From positions 2,163,754-2,227,753 of the forward strand of contig NW_024037058.1 in the NCBI RefSeq assembly GCF_015706575.1: a DNA stretch of 64,000 bases, read 5' to 3'. Below are positions 35,433 to 47,830 of the stretch, piece by piece. The position numbers and the translations under genes are program-made. This DNA is from Patiria miniata (lineage: Eukaryota > Echinodermata > Asteroidea > Valvatida > Asterinidae). The stretch's first letter is position 1; each line of letters begins with the position of its first letter. The notes beneath the pieces are model-generated. The model searched no databases. It was not told the DNA's origin and saw only the letters and a program-made list of their open reading frames with translations.

Positions 35433-36089
35433 CGCAAAATCTATCCAATCAGAGCGTTAATTCGTCAGCCCTTCCTAGCGTCCTGTTTGCAGGGCGGGGG
35501 GTGCGAGCGAATGCTCTACTGCTAGACCACACGTGCCCACATGTACGTGTGGAGTAACGTATCGCGAATCTCCCATATGTGGCCCAATTTGGGTAGTGGG
35601 TACAGCCTCCAAGTGGCACTAGATACAGCCGGCACGTACCAAACCACATGTGATGTGACCGTGCTGGGACGTCGCCGTGTGCACATGTGTGTTAGTTGTA
35701 TAGAGCTACAATGTACAACAATGTACCGCATTGTACATCTAGTTGTATATGAACGCGCGGGCCGGGCAGCCAGGATGTACTTAATTCATAAGTTTGAGAC
35801 GCAACTGTTCACCGCATAAATTGTCATAAGTGGTATCACTCGTGTTGTGATACTGGCGCTACCAGACTTATGTTTGTGGACAAACACAGGGCTGTTTCGG
35901 TAACTTTTTTTGCGACATGTAAAGTTTCAAGTATAAGTTCCATCCAGGAAGGATGTGTAGTTCTGTTTATAATAAATGGTGGCATATACATGTAATATGT
36001 GAATTCATTCTCATAGGGCTTTGAATTATGACGTCACATGTCACGTGATGACGTCATGATGACGTCACATCAATTTTCACGATGAGATT

Positions 36090-36300
36090 CGAACTGGCCA
36101 ACCGATCCCGTGTGGTCGAGTGGTAAGACATCTGCACTAGAAAGCAGGAGGTCGTGGGTTCGAGTCCCACCCGAGTGATTTTTTCCAACTTTCACTCGGG
36201 AGGTAACACACTGGGTATACAGTGTTTAAAAACGTTGGTGAAGGGCAAAACCTAATTTGATTTATATCACCCCGGCGCAAAAATTCCATCTTATAATAAT
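36090..36300 (+). repeat. tRNA-derived SINE
   Basis: The tRNA-like head (about 36109-36178) has D-arm GTCGAGTGGTAAGAC, anticodon arm CTGC-ACTAGAAA-GCAG, and a perfect T arm GTGGGTTCGAGTCCCAC, with a T6 stop right after. The tail reads ggtgaagggcaaaacctaat and then caccccggcgcaaaa. The same head and tail recur at 37765-38205 and the tail at 41198. Confidence 0.75.
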
Positions 36301-36356
36301 TTTCATGTCGTTATGGAGATATGGGCCTTTATCAAAATATGCACCTATATTGTGAC

Positions 36357-36366
36357 GTCACGTGAC
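36357..36366. promoter_or_regulatory. GTCACGTGAC palindrome (CLEAR/E-box type)
   Basis: An exact 10 bp match to the CLEAR consensus bound by TFEB-family factors. Exact copies also lie at 37254, 52787, 54026, 54553, 56664 and 58245, all within Helitron-like bodies. Function is not shown. Confidence 0.4.
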
Positions 36367-36547
36367 TCGTGATGACGTCATGATGACGGCAATGTTAGGC
36401 ACACATCTGTGGATGGTGGTCAAAGTGAGTGCCAGGTATGAAGGCAATCAGATTGATTTTAGTGCCCAAAGTGCCGGTAACAAAAAAAACGTGTACAAAT
36501 GCTATGGGCTTGGGCTGAAAAAGAAAAAAACGAAAAAAAACAACAAG

Positions 36548-37482
36548 AGATGTATGTCTGTTTGAAAACAGAACACAGGGCTTTTTCGCAATTTATAAGT
36601 GTTTATGCTATATGTTTGTCCTTTACAGTCACTTTTTAGAGTGTTTAATACAGTTAAAGGTTGTTCACAATGCTTAGAATAATTCCAAAAATAACCCTTT
36701 ATCACATGACGTCACATGCCCTGCGATGACGTCATCTTGAAAACCCTTCTCAATGCACATTTTGTCATTGTGGTCTAGGTTTGAACCAAGTTTACAGTCA
36801 ATCCGATGAAAGGAAGTGTGCAATTTTGGAAGCAGAATAAAATTATGAATATTAAAAAAATCATAAAAAATCAACCGATGACGTCATCGTGGCGTCACTT
36901 TTGTCTTTGCATACTAGTACTATTATCTACCTACCCACCAAGTTTCATGACGATTGGACCTTTCCTTATATGTATTTTGAAATATCGCAGTTTTGATGAC
37001 GTCATAATGAAGTCATACACTTTTCAAAATTTTGTGCAAATACCTATTACCTTTTGCATGATGCATTCGTGAGATATGGCTAAAAGGTCCAAAAATTCAA
37101 ATATTCATTTAAAATTGCATGATGACGTCATGATGACGTCACCTCATTTTTTACCTATAACACATCCCGGTCTACCCACATACCAAGTTTCAACCCAATC
37201 GGACTTACAGTTCTGTAGATATGGGACTTCAAAATATGCACATTTGTGATGACGTCACGTGACCCATGATGAGGTAATCATGACGTCACTCTTCGGGACA
37301 CAACTTTGCATAAGCTTAATTTGAATGATGTACGACAAAGTTCAATGCCAAAAGTGGCGTGTACTAAAATCGTGTACAAAGTCTATGGGATTCTGCATGG
37401 AACAAAAAGAAGAAAGTATTAAAAAAAAAAAAAAATCAGAACAAAAACAAAGGCTTTTTTGCAAATTTGCGAAAAAGCCAAA
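36548..37482 (-). mobile_element. Helitron-like element, family 2, complete
   Basis: The 3' end on the right-hand reading is AGATGTATGTCTGTTTGAAA, a hairpin TCTGTTT-GA-AAACAGA, followed by GGGCTTTTTCGC. The 5' end is a hairpin at 37455-37482 with arms GGCTTTTTTGC and GCGAAAAAGCC next to an A-rich tract. The body contains conserved blocks caagtttcaacccaatcgga, ttctgtagatatgggact and paired TGACGTCA palindromes. Non-coding. Confidence 0.6.
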
Positions 37483-37764
37483 TAAAAAAACCTATAGCTG
37501 TATGTTTATTTGAAAACAGAACACAGCCCAGCTAACACATCACGTTGCCACAACGTTGTGCAAAGTTGTGAAAATGTTGTCATTTGGTAACGTGTCACGA
37601 TGACATTCAAGCAACGTTGACACAACGTTTGACTGTATAATTATTGGTTGTAAAAATGTTGTATATCGGTAATTTGTACAAATTTGTACGAAAGTCATCA
37701 TATGACATTGTATTTACGTTGTATGGTGGTCGTTTCACAATCGTTGTAATAAAGTAATAAATAT

Positions 37765-38205
37765 GACTATTCATAAGATGGAATTTTGCATCGGGGTAAT
37801 GTAAATTAAATTAGGTTTTGCCTTTCACTGACGTATAAACACTGTATACTTAGTTTGTTACCTAAGTGAAAGTTGAAAAAGTCACTCGGGTGGGACTCGA
37901 ACCCACGACCTACTGCTAACGGAGCTAACGGTGAAGGGCAAAACCTAATTTCATTTACATCACCCCGACGCAAAATTCCATCTTATGAATAGTTAATGCG
38001 GTACCCGCTGCTATGTTCATCAGATTCGAACCAGCCAACCGATCCCGTTAGCTCGGTGGTCGAGTGGTAAGACATCTGCACTAGAAAGCAGGAGGTCGTG
38101 GGTTCGAGTCCCACCCGAGTGACTTTTTCCAACTTTCACTCGGGAGGTAACACACTGAGTATACAGTGTTTATACGTCGGTGAAGGGCAAACCCTAATTT
38201 CATTT
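37765..38205. repeat. Compound inverted tRNA-SINE with 9 bp duplication
   Basis: A minus-strand SINE (37765-37925), a plus-strand SINE tail (37931-38000) and a complete plus-strand SINE (about 38035-38205) are joined. AATAAATAT flanks the whole block at 37756-37764 and 38206-38214. The head at 38050-38122 forms acceptor, D and T arms; the anticodon loop is 8 bases and T5 follows. It is inserted in the left ACGTTG array. Confidence 0.8.
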
Positions 38206-41197
38206 AATAAATATTACGTTGTATGTAGGTGTTTTCATGACGTTGTTTTTAAGTTGTAAATGTTACGTTGTCAGGACGTTGTAATTTAGAATGTTTACAA
38301 CATTGCTGTGAGGTTATAATCATGATGTTGAGATATCGTTCCATCTAGGTTATTTTATAACGTTGTTTTCAGTTGTGAAAATCACGTTGTCACGACATTG
38401 TAGTTTGGTATTTCAAAACGTTGCTGTGATGTAAAAATCATGACGTTGCTGTAAGATTGTATGTGGGTACTTTCACAACGTTGTTGGTATGTTGTTAATC
38501 TCATGTTGTCATAACGTTGTAGATGAGAATTTACACCACGTTGCTGTGATGTTCCATTCATGACGTTATGATGACGTTGCATAAAAGTCTCATCATAATG
38601 TTGTTGTTAAGTTGTAAATATCATGTTGTCGTGACATTGCAGTTTGGTATTTTCACAGCGTTGCTATTATGTTGTGAACCTCACGTTGCTGTAACGTTTT
38701 ATACAGGTGTTTTGACACTGAATTTAAGTTGCAATTATGCTGTGCGTTACGATCCATGCTGTTGTGGTATTGACAAAAACATTGTGATTACGATGTACTG
38801 AATGTAAAGTGAACATAATGTTTTAATCAATGATGTTTTAAGCGATAATAATTAACATTTGGGTGCTGCCTTGCATTATTAATGTAACTCATGACATTTC
38901 GAACATCATCATGTTTGTTTTGTCGTAGTAGGAATATAATGTTTCCAGATATTTTTCTAATGGTCTAAGATGGATGAGATCGTGGTCAAAGCGTGACTGT
39001 TTCCCACTCATATTCATTGTTGTATATTCAATGTATACCTCAATGCACACACCAACGTAACTAGAAATATGATTCCCGTTCTCAAAGAAAATATTACCAT
39101 GGCGCATGCGCATCAGCAGAAATTCCACGTCCAGACCACGCGATAGCTCATTTGAATTGCTCTGCTCAGTCGAGTCAGCGATCTAGCAGCAGCTAGCAGC
39201 TCACTATAACGGTCGCCGACTCGCCGTCCATTATGTGAATTAGTCATGGTCGCCAAGCAAGTTATTTTCACTACAGCATTTCTTAGAAGGCAGGAATGAA
39301 ATTTTCTGTATCTTGACCTCATTCTTATGTCGAACACATTTTCTAAAAATCTGATGAAAGGATCAAATTAAAGTAAAACAACTTTTCGAACAAAGTCGCT
39401 GTCACAAAATGAAAATTTTCCTATGCCTATCTTCTTTGCTTTTTTATAAATGTTGAAAATGTTCTTCAGACTTGATCAGAATAAATGTAGATTAAGAGTG
39501 AAAATCTGTGTCTCAATTGAGATTGGAGGCTCGTCAATGCGAACAGTTTTGGAGGATCATACACTGAAACAAACGTTCAAGTCATTTGGTTTTTAATTTA
39601 ATAATAAAATCTTGGTATTCTTTTCCAAGGAATTGATATACATGTGGATCAGATTTACTCAAATTCATGTGAGACATGTTAGACCTTTTTAACAATGTTA
39701 TAGGTTGGAAAGTTATTTGTTCGATAGTTATAATTTTAGATATAACAGATATTGTTTTAGCAAATGGCAAAATGTTGGAAGTGTATACATTATATCGAGA
39801 AGACTTTTGATTTGTGTACTGTAGGCCAGTAGGCCTATGTTTTTTTTTTTTTTTTTCAATTTGATGAATTAATCAAAATGTTACAATATTGTATTGAAAT
39901 ACCCACGATACCAGAGCCAACAACCGTAAAATTGTTACCTGGGGTATCTCTTAATTTATAGATGCAAGTTGATTTTCTCTCAACTAAAACTAGCGCAAAT
40001 TTGAGCATAAATAATTACTGCTTGATAATTACTGCTTGTCCGTTATAAAATTCCCGCTTAAAGTCACAGTGTACGGTTGTAATAGCAGCGTGCATTAGCA
40101 TTTCAGTCTCAAGGGTCAGGCCTAAAGTTCACGTACCAGGACCGTACACATATAAACGGCCATCTGGCTTTCGTTGGCTTGTACATAACAAGTATACAAT
40201 TTCAATCCGGGCTTTTCGGCTAGCTCCCAGGGTTTGGCGTGATTTATGGGAGTTTGACCAAAGTGTATGGAGTAGGTCAGCACTGTTACAAGATCAATGA
40301 AAAATACGCGAACTATAATAGCCTTTTCTAAAAAGAATCATTTGTAGACTAGTTTTTCGTGAAAATAAGACATACATATGTGGGTTGAAGAGCACGCGGG
40401 GACATCATATTTATACTGTGTTCAAACTCGATTAGTTTTACATATTTCTCATCCTTAAAAAACATCGTTAATTACTTTGCCCAGGTAGGCAGTACACAGG
40501 TATGCTATACCTGATTGCACTGGCTGCAGGATGTGGCATGTTTAAACTTTTAACTTCATCAGTCTTCGAGGGAAGAAGTTTCTAATTATTTTGAAAACCA
40601 CCCCATACATCTCTTCAAGGTTGTTGCTGTAAGTAATTCAACATACACTGACTTTTTACACATGTATCTCTGTAAGATGGTGAAATTAACTTTTAAAATG
40701 TGTTAAAACTACACCTTGGTCGAAATGTGTTAAGTGATTACCCGACGTTCACCAGACACCTATATTCATTCAATTTATGTATTCATGAAATTTATGTATA
40801 CTGTAAAATTCAAGACCCTGAACCCAATGCATGCATAGCCAAATCCATCCAACTCAAAATTTTATTTCACACTACCACGTCCGCCTTAACAAAGTAATTC
40901 TTGTCGAGTCATGGGCCAGAAAAGATGCGTGCCTAATGCTCTCTTAAAAAATAACCCCCAAAAAACCACAAATTTGTGTGAACCTCCCTGGCGAGAGCCG
41001 ATTAATTTTCTAGCAGGTATTAACTTGAATGTTGTGAAGAAATAATTCAATGAAGTTTATAATTTTTATCGTTAGATGTCTCATTCAAAAATAAATAACT
41101 TGTATTTTGCAGGGAAATAGCAATTGAAAAAAGTAAAACTTTCGGGGTGAAACTCGAAAGTAGCGTGGGCAACGGATCTTTAATCAAAATAATTATG

Positions 41198-41261
41198 AAT
41201 CAAATTAAGTTTTGCCCTTTACCGACGTATACACACTGTGTACCCAGTGTGTATTCGCATA
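41198..41261 (-). repeat. SINE tail fragment with 11 bp duplication
   Basis: aagttttgccctttaccgac and then cactgtgtacccagtgtgt match the tail of the SINE at 37765-38205 in reverse. AAATAATTATG flanks it at 41187-41197 and 41262-41272. Confidence 0.7.
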
Positions 41262-42147
41262 AAATAATTATGCGAATATCAAAACTGCTACTGGACGGTT
41301 CTTCTTTACATTTAATGAAATTGTTTCGTGTGAAATTTAAGTTACTAAAAAAAATGCTTGAGCTCTTTGGTAATCAAATATTTTCTGTACTATATTCAGG
41401 TGCCTGCATGACATCGCATGAACTTTTAGAAATGACAGCCGATTGTGCTTGGTAATCCAGAAGGGCCAAGATTCAAGGTACGTGTATTAAGAAACTAACC
41501 ATCGCAGTCACTAAATTGATTGGTCCAAAGGTATCAGCGACAAACACCTTAAATACACTTCTGAAACGAGCATCATAGACCTAATGCAATGCCGAATTCC
41601 AGGACCATAAACTTGCAGAAGAACCAACATTTTGTTCGTTACGTACATACATTTGAACATATGAAGTTGTTTAAACATAAAAATGCGTAAAACAGGCTGG
41701 CGCTTTAACTCTCTACCAGGGTTTTTGGTTACCCTTTAAATTTTAGAAATATTCTTGAATCCTTGACTTCTGGGTCAACTTGAAACAAGAGGTTCATTTA
41801 TTTTATCCCTGTCTCTCATGGGTTAAAGGTTGTAGAAACACAGGCACAGCTCTGCTTGAAGTATTAATAAGAAGACAGACACTATCTGGATAGTTTTAAA
41901 TTTCCCATCTGGTGAGCCAGCGGGACACGCAGTGAGTGTTTTAAGCGTAAGGCAGCAAACATTAAATAGTTCATAATGTTTAATTAATTGATACATTGTT
42001 TTTTTGTTTTCCTTATTTTCTTGTCAGATTCGTGTCATTGGAGAAGTGCCATATTGACAACCTTGCTGATCAAGGAATCCACTTACTTCTACGTCTGGAT
42101 AATCTGCTGTTACAGGTTCCATTAGATGAATGTTACTCTAAAACATA

Positions 42148-42461
42148 GGCCAAGTTCGCGCAAGGACTATAGTTGACCAATGGTTAACTAACGTTTGCCC
42201 GAACTCTGTCTAGTCAACGATGGTTGACTACGCTAGTCGACTATTTGGAACCAGCCTACTGGGGTTGGTTGCTTCGCTGGTAACCAATAGCCGCGCGCAT
42301 TCAAAAGGCTAGCAGAGAGCCAGGATCCAGAAGTTTTGCGATGACATTTTGACCAGCGTTTGACTAGAGACGTTCGCACGTTGCTACCAGTGCGCAGGTG
42401 TAAGGTACGTCACAAATCAACCACTAGTCGACTAATGGTCCTTGCCTGAACTTGGCCATTG
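42148..42461. mobile_element. MITE, GGCCAAGTTC ends
   Basis: GGCCAAGTTCGCGCAAGGAC at the left and GTCCTTGCCTGAACTTGGCC at the right are inverted with two mismatches. Inner blocks ttgactacgctagtcgacta and ccactagtcgactaatgg are palindromic. No coding sequence. Confidence 0.7.
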
Positions 42462-45400
42462 ATTGGGCAAATATCCAATCTGCATGGAGGTAATAAGAAA
42501 ATCATGTTGTAATGTCAATATTTTAAAATGCAGGTTTTTTTTGCGAGTTCCCTGCATACAGATATATCTTCACGAAGAAACTCTATTCAAGTATCCCTTT
42601 CAAGTGTTATTCTTTTTCATAGACTTTGTAGCTACATAAAAAAAAAATTCCTTTGAGTTTTCTTTTGATATCCATGGGAGAGAAAGAAAATAAAGGATCT
42701 AGAGGACAGATTTAAAAAGCATGTGATTCAGTAGATTAAAAGTTGTCGGATCTATTTTATTTGTTCGATGTAAAAGTCGCCTTCCTATACTTTATATCTC
42801 ATCACGGACAGTGGAAAATACTAATGTTCAAATACTGTTTGAAACCATATTTTTGCTTGAATGTACATTACGTATATCACTGTGTATTTTGTATGGAACG
42901 AATTTTGTCAACATACGTGCCGACTCTTCATGAATTGATCCAATACATTGAAATGGTATTCTCTAGTGTGGGTAACAGTGTGATATGGAGCCCTTTTAAT
43001 TTCGAGTCAAATGGTTTCGCTGTCAACATTTCAAAATTTGCTTTCACTTGAAGTATGAACCAATCGTTAGAGCTCAGCCCAGTCACTAAGGCGTGAATTC
43101 CGTTCTTTAAATGTAAATTCAAGTAAAAGACTCTGATTTTATACCATTCACGAAATGGACACTGTAGTAATACACATGTATGTGCATATTGATGTGTCCA
43201 AATAATCGCAGTGAGCATTAATTACACTTACCGTTTTAGTGATTGCATTTTAGTAATGTTTGTACATGCTACTGTTTCTGCTGAACACTCTTTGCAATAA
43301 AATTAGAGAAAAATTAATTACATGTATGTTTAATTGTTTTTCAGAAACATTTCTCCATACATGCCCAGTAGGTTGCAGTAAGGTGACCACCATGTTGCAG
43401 CAACATGTCCATTAAGTTGTAGTAACGTGTCCACAAAGTTACACAGCAACGTGCCTTTAAAGTTGCAGAAATGTCCCATTAAGTTGCAATAACGTGCCCA
43501 CAAAGTTGCAGTAACGTCCTCATAAAGTTGCAGTAACGTGCCCATAAAGTTGCTTAAATGTGTCCAATACGTTGCTTTAACGTATCCAATAAGTTGCATT
43601 AACGTGTCCAGTAAGTTGCATTGACGTTCCCATGAAGTTGCAGTGACGTGTCAACAAAGTTGCAATAAGGTTTGTAAAGGAGAAAGGTCCCCAATTAGGT
43701 GGCAGTAACGTGCTAATCAAGTTGTAATCATGTCGCCACAAGGTTGTAGAAACGTGCGTAGAGGTTGCTGTTATGTGTCAATTCGGTCGCAAACAATGTG
43801 GCGTCAAGGTGGTGATCATGTACAAATCACATCCAAAAAAAAGTTGTGATGTATGTTGCTTTTATGTTGTGGTAACGTCATTGTAACGTTCTGTGATACC
43901 GTTGTGGCAATGCGCACGCGAGCCGACATTTTTACGTTGCCGCAACGTCATTTCCTCACGTTGCAGCAACGAAAACCTGACCTTCTGGCAATGTTGTCAC
44001 AACATGAATGTGTTAGCTGGGAGGGCTTTTTCGCATTTTATAAATGCTATGTTTGTCCTTTGCTGTCACTTTTTAGAGTGTTTAATACAGTTAAAGGTTG
44101 TTCACAATGCTTAGGATAATTCCAAAATTAAAGCTTTATCACATGACGTCACATGCCCTGCGATGACGTCATCTTGAAAACCCTTCTCAATGCACATTTT
44201 GTCATTGTGGTCTAGGTTTGAACCAAGTTTACAGTCAATCCGATGAAAGGAAGTGTGCAATTTTGGAAGCAGAATAAAATTATAAATATGAAAGAAATCA
44301 TAAAAAATCTACCAATGACGTCATCAAGATGTCACTTCGGACTTTGCATACTAGTACCATTATCTACCTACCCACCAAGTTTCATGCCAATCAGACATTT
44401 CATTATGTGTTTTGAAAAACTGCATTTTTGATGACGTCATGATGACGTCATACACTTTTCAAAATCATGTGCAAATACCTATTACCTAACGAACCAAATA
44501 CCAAAAGAATTTTGAATTTTGCATGTTGCATTCGTGAGATATGGCTTCAAGGTCCAAAAATTCAAATATTATAAATCGCATGATGACGTCATCACAACGT
44601 CACCTCATTTTTTTACCTATAACAGATCCCGGTCTACCCGCATACCAAGTTTCAACCCGATGAAAGGAAGTGTGCAATTTTTGAAGCAGAATAAAATTAT
44701 AAATATTTAAAAAATCATAAAAAATCAAACGATTTTGCATACTAGTTCCATTATCTACCTAAACACCAAGTTTCATGACAAACAGACCTTGCCTTATAAT
44801 ATGTGTTTTGAAAAATCACATTTTTGATGACATCATGATGACGTCATACACTTTTCAAAATCATGTGCAAATACCTATTACCTAGTGAACCGAATGCAAG
44901 AAGAATTTTGAATTTTGCGTTCTTAAGATATGGTTAAAAGGTCCAAAAATTCAAACATTCATATAAAATCGCATGATGACGTCATCATGACGTCACCTTA
45001 TTTTTTTACCTAGAACACATTCCGGTCTACCCACATACCAAGTTTCAACACAATTGGACTTGCAGTTCTGTAGATATAGGACTTCAAAATATGCACGTTT
45101 GTGATGACGGCACGTGACCCCTGATGACGTAATCATGACGTCACTCTTCGGGACACAACTTTGCTATAACGACAATGCATGCTTAATTTGAATGATGTAC
45201 ATGTATGACAAAGATAAATGCCAAAAGTGGCGTGTACTAAAATCGTGTACAGAGTCTATGAGATTTTGCATGGAACAAAAAGAAGAAAGTAGGGAGAAAA
45301 AAAAATCAGAAAAAAAAAAACTTTAACGAAAACAAAGGCTGTTTCGGCTGGTTGCCGAAACAGCCAAAAATACAGACAATAGAAAGGTTACTACTCATGC

Positions 45401-45494
45401 TAGAGGTTATGATATGAAAAGGTGTTAGGGAATTGTTTTGTGAAGACATGAAAGACAAATTGTTTTGTTTTAACGTGTCGGAAGCATCAGCAAT

Positions 45495-45767
45495 CAGGGT
45501 TGCAGACCGACGTAAAAAAAATAGGGTTGGCCGGGTTACCGCAAGCACTCCCAAAGCAGAAGTATATATGTATGGCGTTATTGCTTGGCCTATATACAAG
45601 CTGCTTTTATGGGTTTTTTTTTTTGAAACTTAACTTTGAGAATGCAATTTTGTTATTAAAAATGTTTTTTCCACCTTTTTATTTCATTGCATTTCACCTC
45701 CTAATTTTCGAATTCGAAAATAAATATTCAAATATTCGATAATCGATCGAATATTCGGCACAGCCCT
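45495..45767. mobile_element. Possible MITE ending GCACAGCCCT
   Basis: The right end has a palindrome-rich cgaatattcgatcgattatc type sequence next to GGCACAGCCCT, familiar from hAT-like MITEs. The left candidate CAGGGTTGC is weak and no target duplication is seen. Confidence 0.3.
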
Positions 45768-46079
45768 AATCTCCTCCAAATAACAAAGACGAGGATGGAC
45801 TGGAATATAGGTGACAACAATTTGACTTTTTTTCTTAAGAAGCAAACTTGGAGGATTTTTGGCCCCCCTCAAACCCCTCCCCCACCCCCAAACTTGGGAG
45901 CAACTTAAGAGTTTGTAAGGTTTTAATTTTCATTTCTCTGAAAGATTTTTTTCCTAAGGAGAAAACTTGTAGATTTGTTGGCTATTCCTAATTTCAATTG
46001 GGAACAGCTTTTTGTTTTCGTTATTTTTTTCCTTTTTATTGGCTTCTTCGCAAATATGCTTTTGTTTTTGTTCTGATTT

Positions 46080-47260
46080 TTTATGCTTTTCCACTTAAAA
46101 GCAGAAAAGCTTTGTTTTTGTTCTGATTTTCTTTACTTTTCGGCTTAAAAAACGGAAAAGCATTGTTTTTGTTCAGGCTTTTTTTTTTCTTTCTTCTTCT
46201 TTTTGTTCCATGCAAAATCCAAAAGACTTTGTACACAATTTTTCTACATGCCACTTTGGCATTAATCTTTGTCATACATCATCACAAATGTGCATATTTT
46301 GAAGTCCTATATCTACAGAACTGTGAGTCCGATGGGGTTGAAACAGGGGCATAGCACGATCATTTTTATTGGGGGGGGGGGGTAAAATTTTTGAAAAAGT
46401 TAAAAGGCACTTGCATATCCATTGTTAAATGTAGACAGGTTTTTTCTCCGGACACTTGGCCTCCGTAAAATCTCAAAAAGATGGGGGCGCTGTTCAAAAC
46501 CAACAATTATGCACACACACAAAGGGCAAATATATGGTGCTTTTCAGGGCGATACATGTGCGAAATTCTGAAAAAGCACCCAAAACGGCCGATGCCACAA
46601 AAAAGGGCACCACTTCTTTTTTGAAAAGGGCACTTGTTCAGAAAAAAAGGGCACTCTTTACAAATTATTTGGGGGGGTAAGCCCGTTGAAAGAAGGGCAT
46701 TTGAATGGAAAAAGGCAGTCTTTACAAAATATTGGGGGGGGGGGGTAAATACCCCCCTTAACCCCCCGCTGGCTACGCCTATGTGAAACTCGGTATGTGG
46801 GTGAACGGGATGTGTTATGGGTGAAGATTGAGGTGATGTCATGATGACGTCATCGTGCAATTTTATATGAATTTTTTGAATTTTTGGACCTTTAATCCAT
46901 ATCTCACAGGTAACAGGTATATGCACACACAAAATTTAAAATGTGTGATATCATCAAAAATGTGATTTTGAAAACACATACAAGAGAAAGTCTGATAGTT
47001 ATGAAACTACATGTATGTGGATAGCGAGATAATGGTACTAGTATGCAAAATCCGAAATGACATCACCATGACGTCATCAGTTGATTTTTTACGATTTTTT
47101 AAATATTTACAATTTCATTCCGCTTCCAAAATTTTACAATTCCTTTCATCGGATTGACTTCTAACTTGGTACAAACCAAGACCACAATGCAAAAATTTGC
47201 ATGTGCATGTGACGTCATTATAAATATGCATTTTTCAAAATCTCATATTGAGAAAATGTT
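46080..47260 (+). mobile_element. Helitron-like element in opposite orientation
   Basis: The left side has hairpins gcttttccacttaaaagcag-aaaagc (46084-46109) and a similar one at about 46135-46160. These are followed by the reverse complement of the conserved body (ttttgaagtcctatatctac, paired TGACGTCA). A MITE is inserted at 46344-46782. The right end is indistinct. Confidence 0.45.
46344..46782. mobile_element. hAT-like MITE, CAGGGGCATAGCA end
   Basis: The left end CAGGGGCATAGCACGATC and the right end GCTGGCTACGCCTATG (complement CATAGGCGTAGCCAGC) resemble the widespread CAGTGGCGTAGCC group. TGAAA flanks both sides, and Helitron-like body sequence continues beyond. Contains two G runs and several aaagggcac repeats. 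Confidence 0.55.
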
Positions 47261-47685
47261 GTGTCTACATGCATTTGTGATATAGCGCCCTCCAAGGTTG
47301 GAAATGTAAAAGGTGGTTGCGTGGAACGTGAAGAATACAAGTTGTATGTTACTGCAAAGTTGTGTCGTTTTCTTACGATTATGTGATACAATTTACGGGG
47401 AATATACCACAGAAAACCATCAGTCCGAATGGGTATGAATCTAGTCCGATACATTTATCATTTAAATAAATGATCAAATGCATTATTTTCAGAATATCTC
47501 AGTTGGTGTTTTAATTTACTCATGTGTGAAACAATGCCTAAGAAATTGCCACAGACTCACACTTGTATATCACGCATCAAATTAATTGACTGCTGTGTAC
47601 ACAGTTCACAATAAGAGATTAGCTGTGGTACACACAATTTACTTAGGACTTTTTGCTATTGAATTCCCATTGTAGAATTCCACTA

Positions 47686-47830
47686 CAGTGGAACGCCGCT
47701 ATAGTGAACATCGCCGGAGCCACATAAATTGCTCGGTATAGCGGTCGTTCGTTATAGTGATTTTCAGCCGCCAGAACTTTGGTGGCCATTTTGTAAACAG
47801 CGCCCTCTTTTGTTTATTTACGTGTATATG
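47686..47830. mobile_element. Tigger/pogo-type terminal inverted repeat
   Basis: TA followed by CAGTGGAACGCCGCTATAGT is the characteristic start of Tigger-like elements. A matching right end beyond 50140 is not clearly preserved; the TA-CAGTG terminus is the left border of the transposon that carries the gene at 48540-50140. Confidence 0.6.

Larger units (their letters stand above)
35853..36546 (-). mobile_element. Helitron-like element, family 1, incomplete
   Basis: The 3' terminus is seen as ATGTTTGTGGACAAACAC then GGGCTGTTTCGG (35869-35900). The body carries TGACGTCA palindromes. The opposite hairpin is missing; a second element's 3' end starts at 36548. A SINE is inserted near 36090-36300. 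Confidence 0.5.
38800..43330. other. Interior of the 6.5 kb element without recognised gene
   Basis: AT-rich sequence with only short open frames. A possible exon-like stretch at 42028-42118 (acceptor TTCTTGTCAG, open frame LEKCHIDNLADQGIHLLLRL, then CAG before GTTCC) is weak. One MITE and one SINE fragment lie inside. Confidence 0.5.
37527..44021. mobile_element. 6.5 kb TIR element with subterminal ACGTTG arrays
   Basis: Perfect 14 bp inverted ends CCCAGCTAACACAT and ATGTGTTAGCTGGG. The flanks join as ACACAG and AGGGCTTTTTCGC, giving a 2 bp duplication AG within a Helitron-like element that is intact elsewhere. Left (37540-38800) and right (43365-44005) subterminal arrays are built of variable units rich in acgttg and gttgca. 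The 4.5 kb interior holds no recognisable transposase. CACTA-like elements have short duplications and complex subterminal arrays, but this class is only a suggestion. Confidence 0.75.
37492..45367 (-). mobile_element. Helitron-like element split by the 6.5 kb element, mixed ends
   Basis: A family-2 type 3' end (tgtttatttgaaaacagaac, 37503-37522) is cut at 37526 and resumes at 44022 (agggctttttcgcatttt). The body continues to 45367 with the same conserved blocks as 36548-37482. Its far hairpin (about 45338-45366, arms GGCTGTTTCGG and CCGAAACAGCC) is of family-1 type. Confidence 0.6.

Noticed and set aside
38050-38122. Cloverleaf that could be a serine tRNA gene
   Set aside because: The anticodon loop has 8 bases, the long variable arm of serine tRNAs is absent, and the same head recurs with a common tail, so it is a SINE.
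39113-39337. 74-residue minus-strand open frame with an upstream CpG-rich stretch
   Set aside because: No recognisable domain, no splice support and no conservation evidence.
42028-42118. Exon-like stretch with acceptor and donor-like borders
   Set aside because: Only about 30 residues, no recognisable homology, and the donor GTTCC is weak; kept only as a remark on the interior of the 6.5 kb element.
43370-44010. Regularly spaced repeats resembling a CRISPR array
   Set aside because: Units vary in length and sequence, spacers are not unique, and the context is an animal intron; they are subterminal repeats of the 6.5 kb element.
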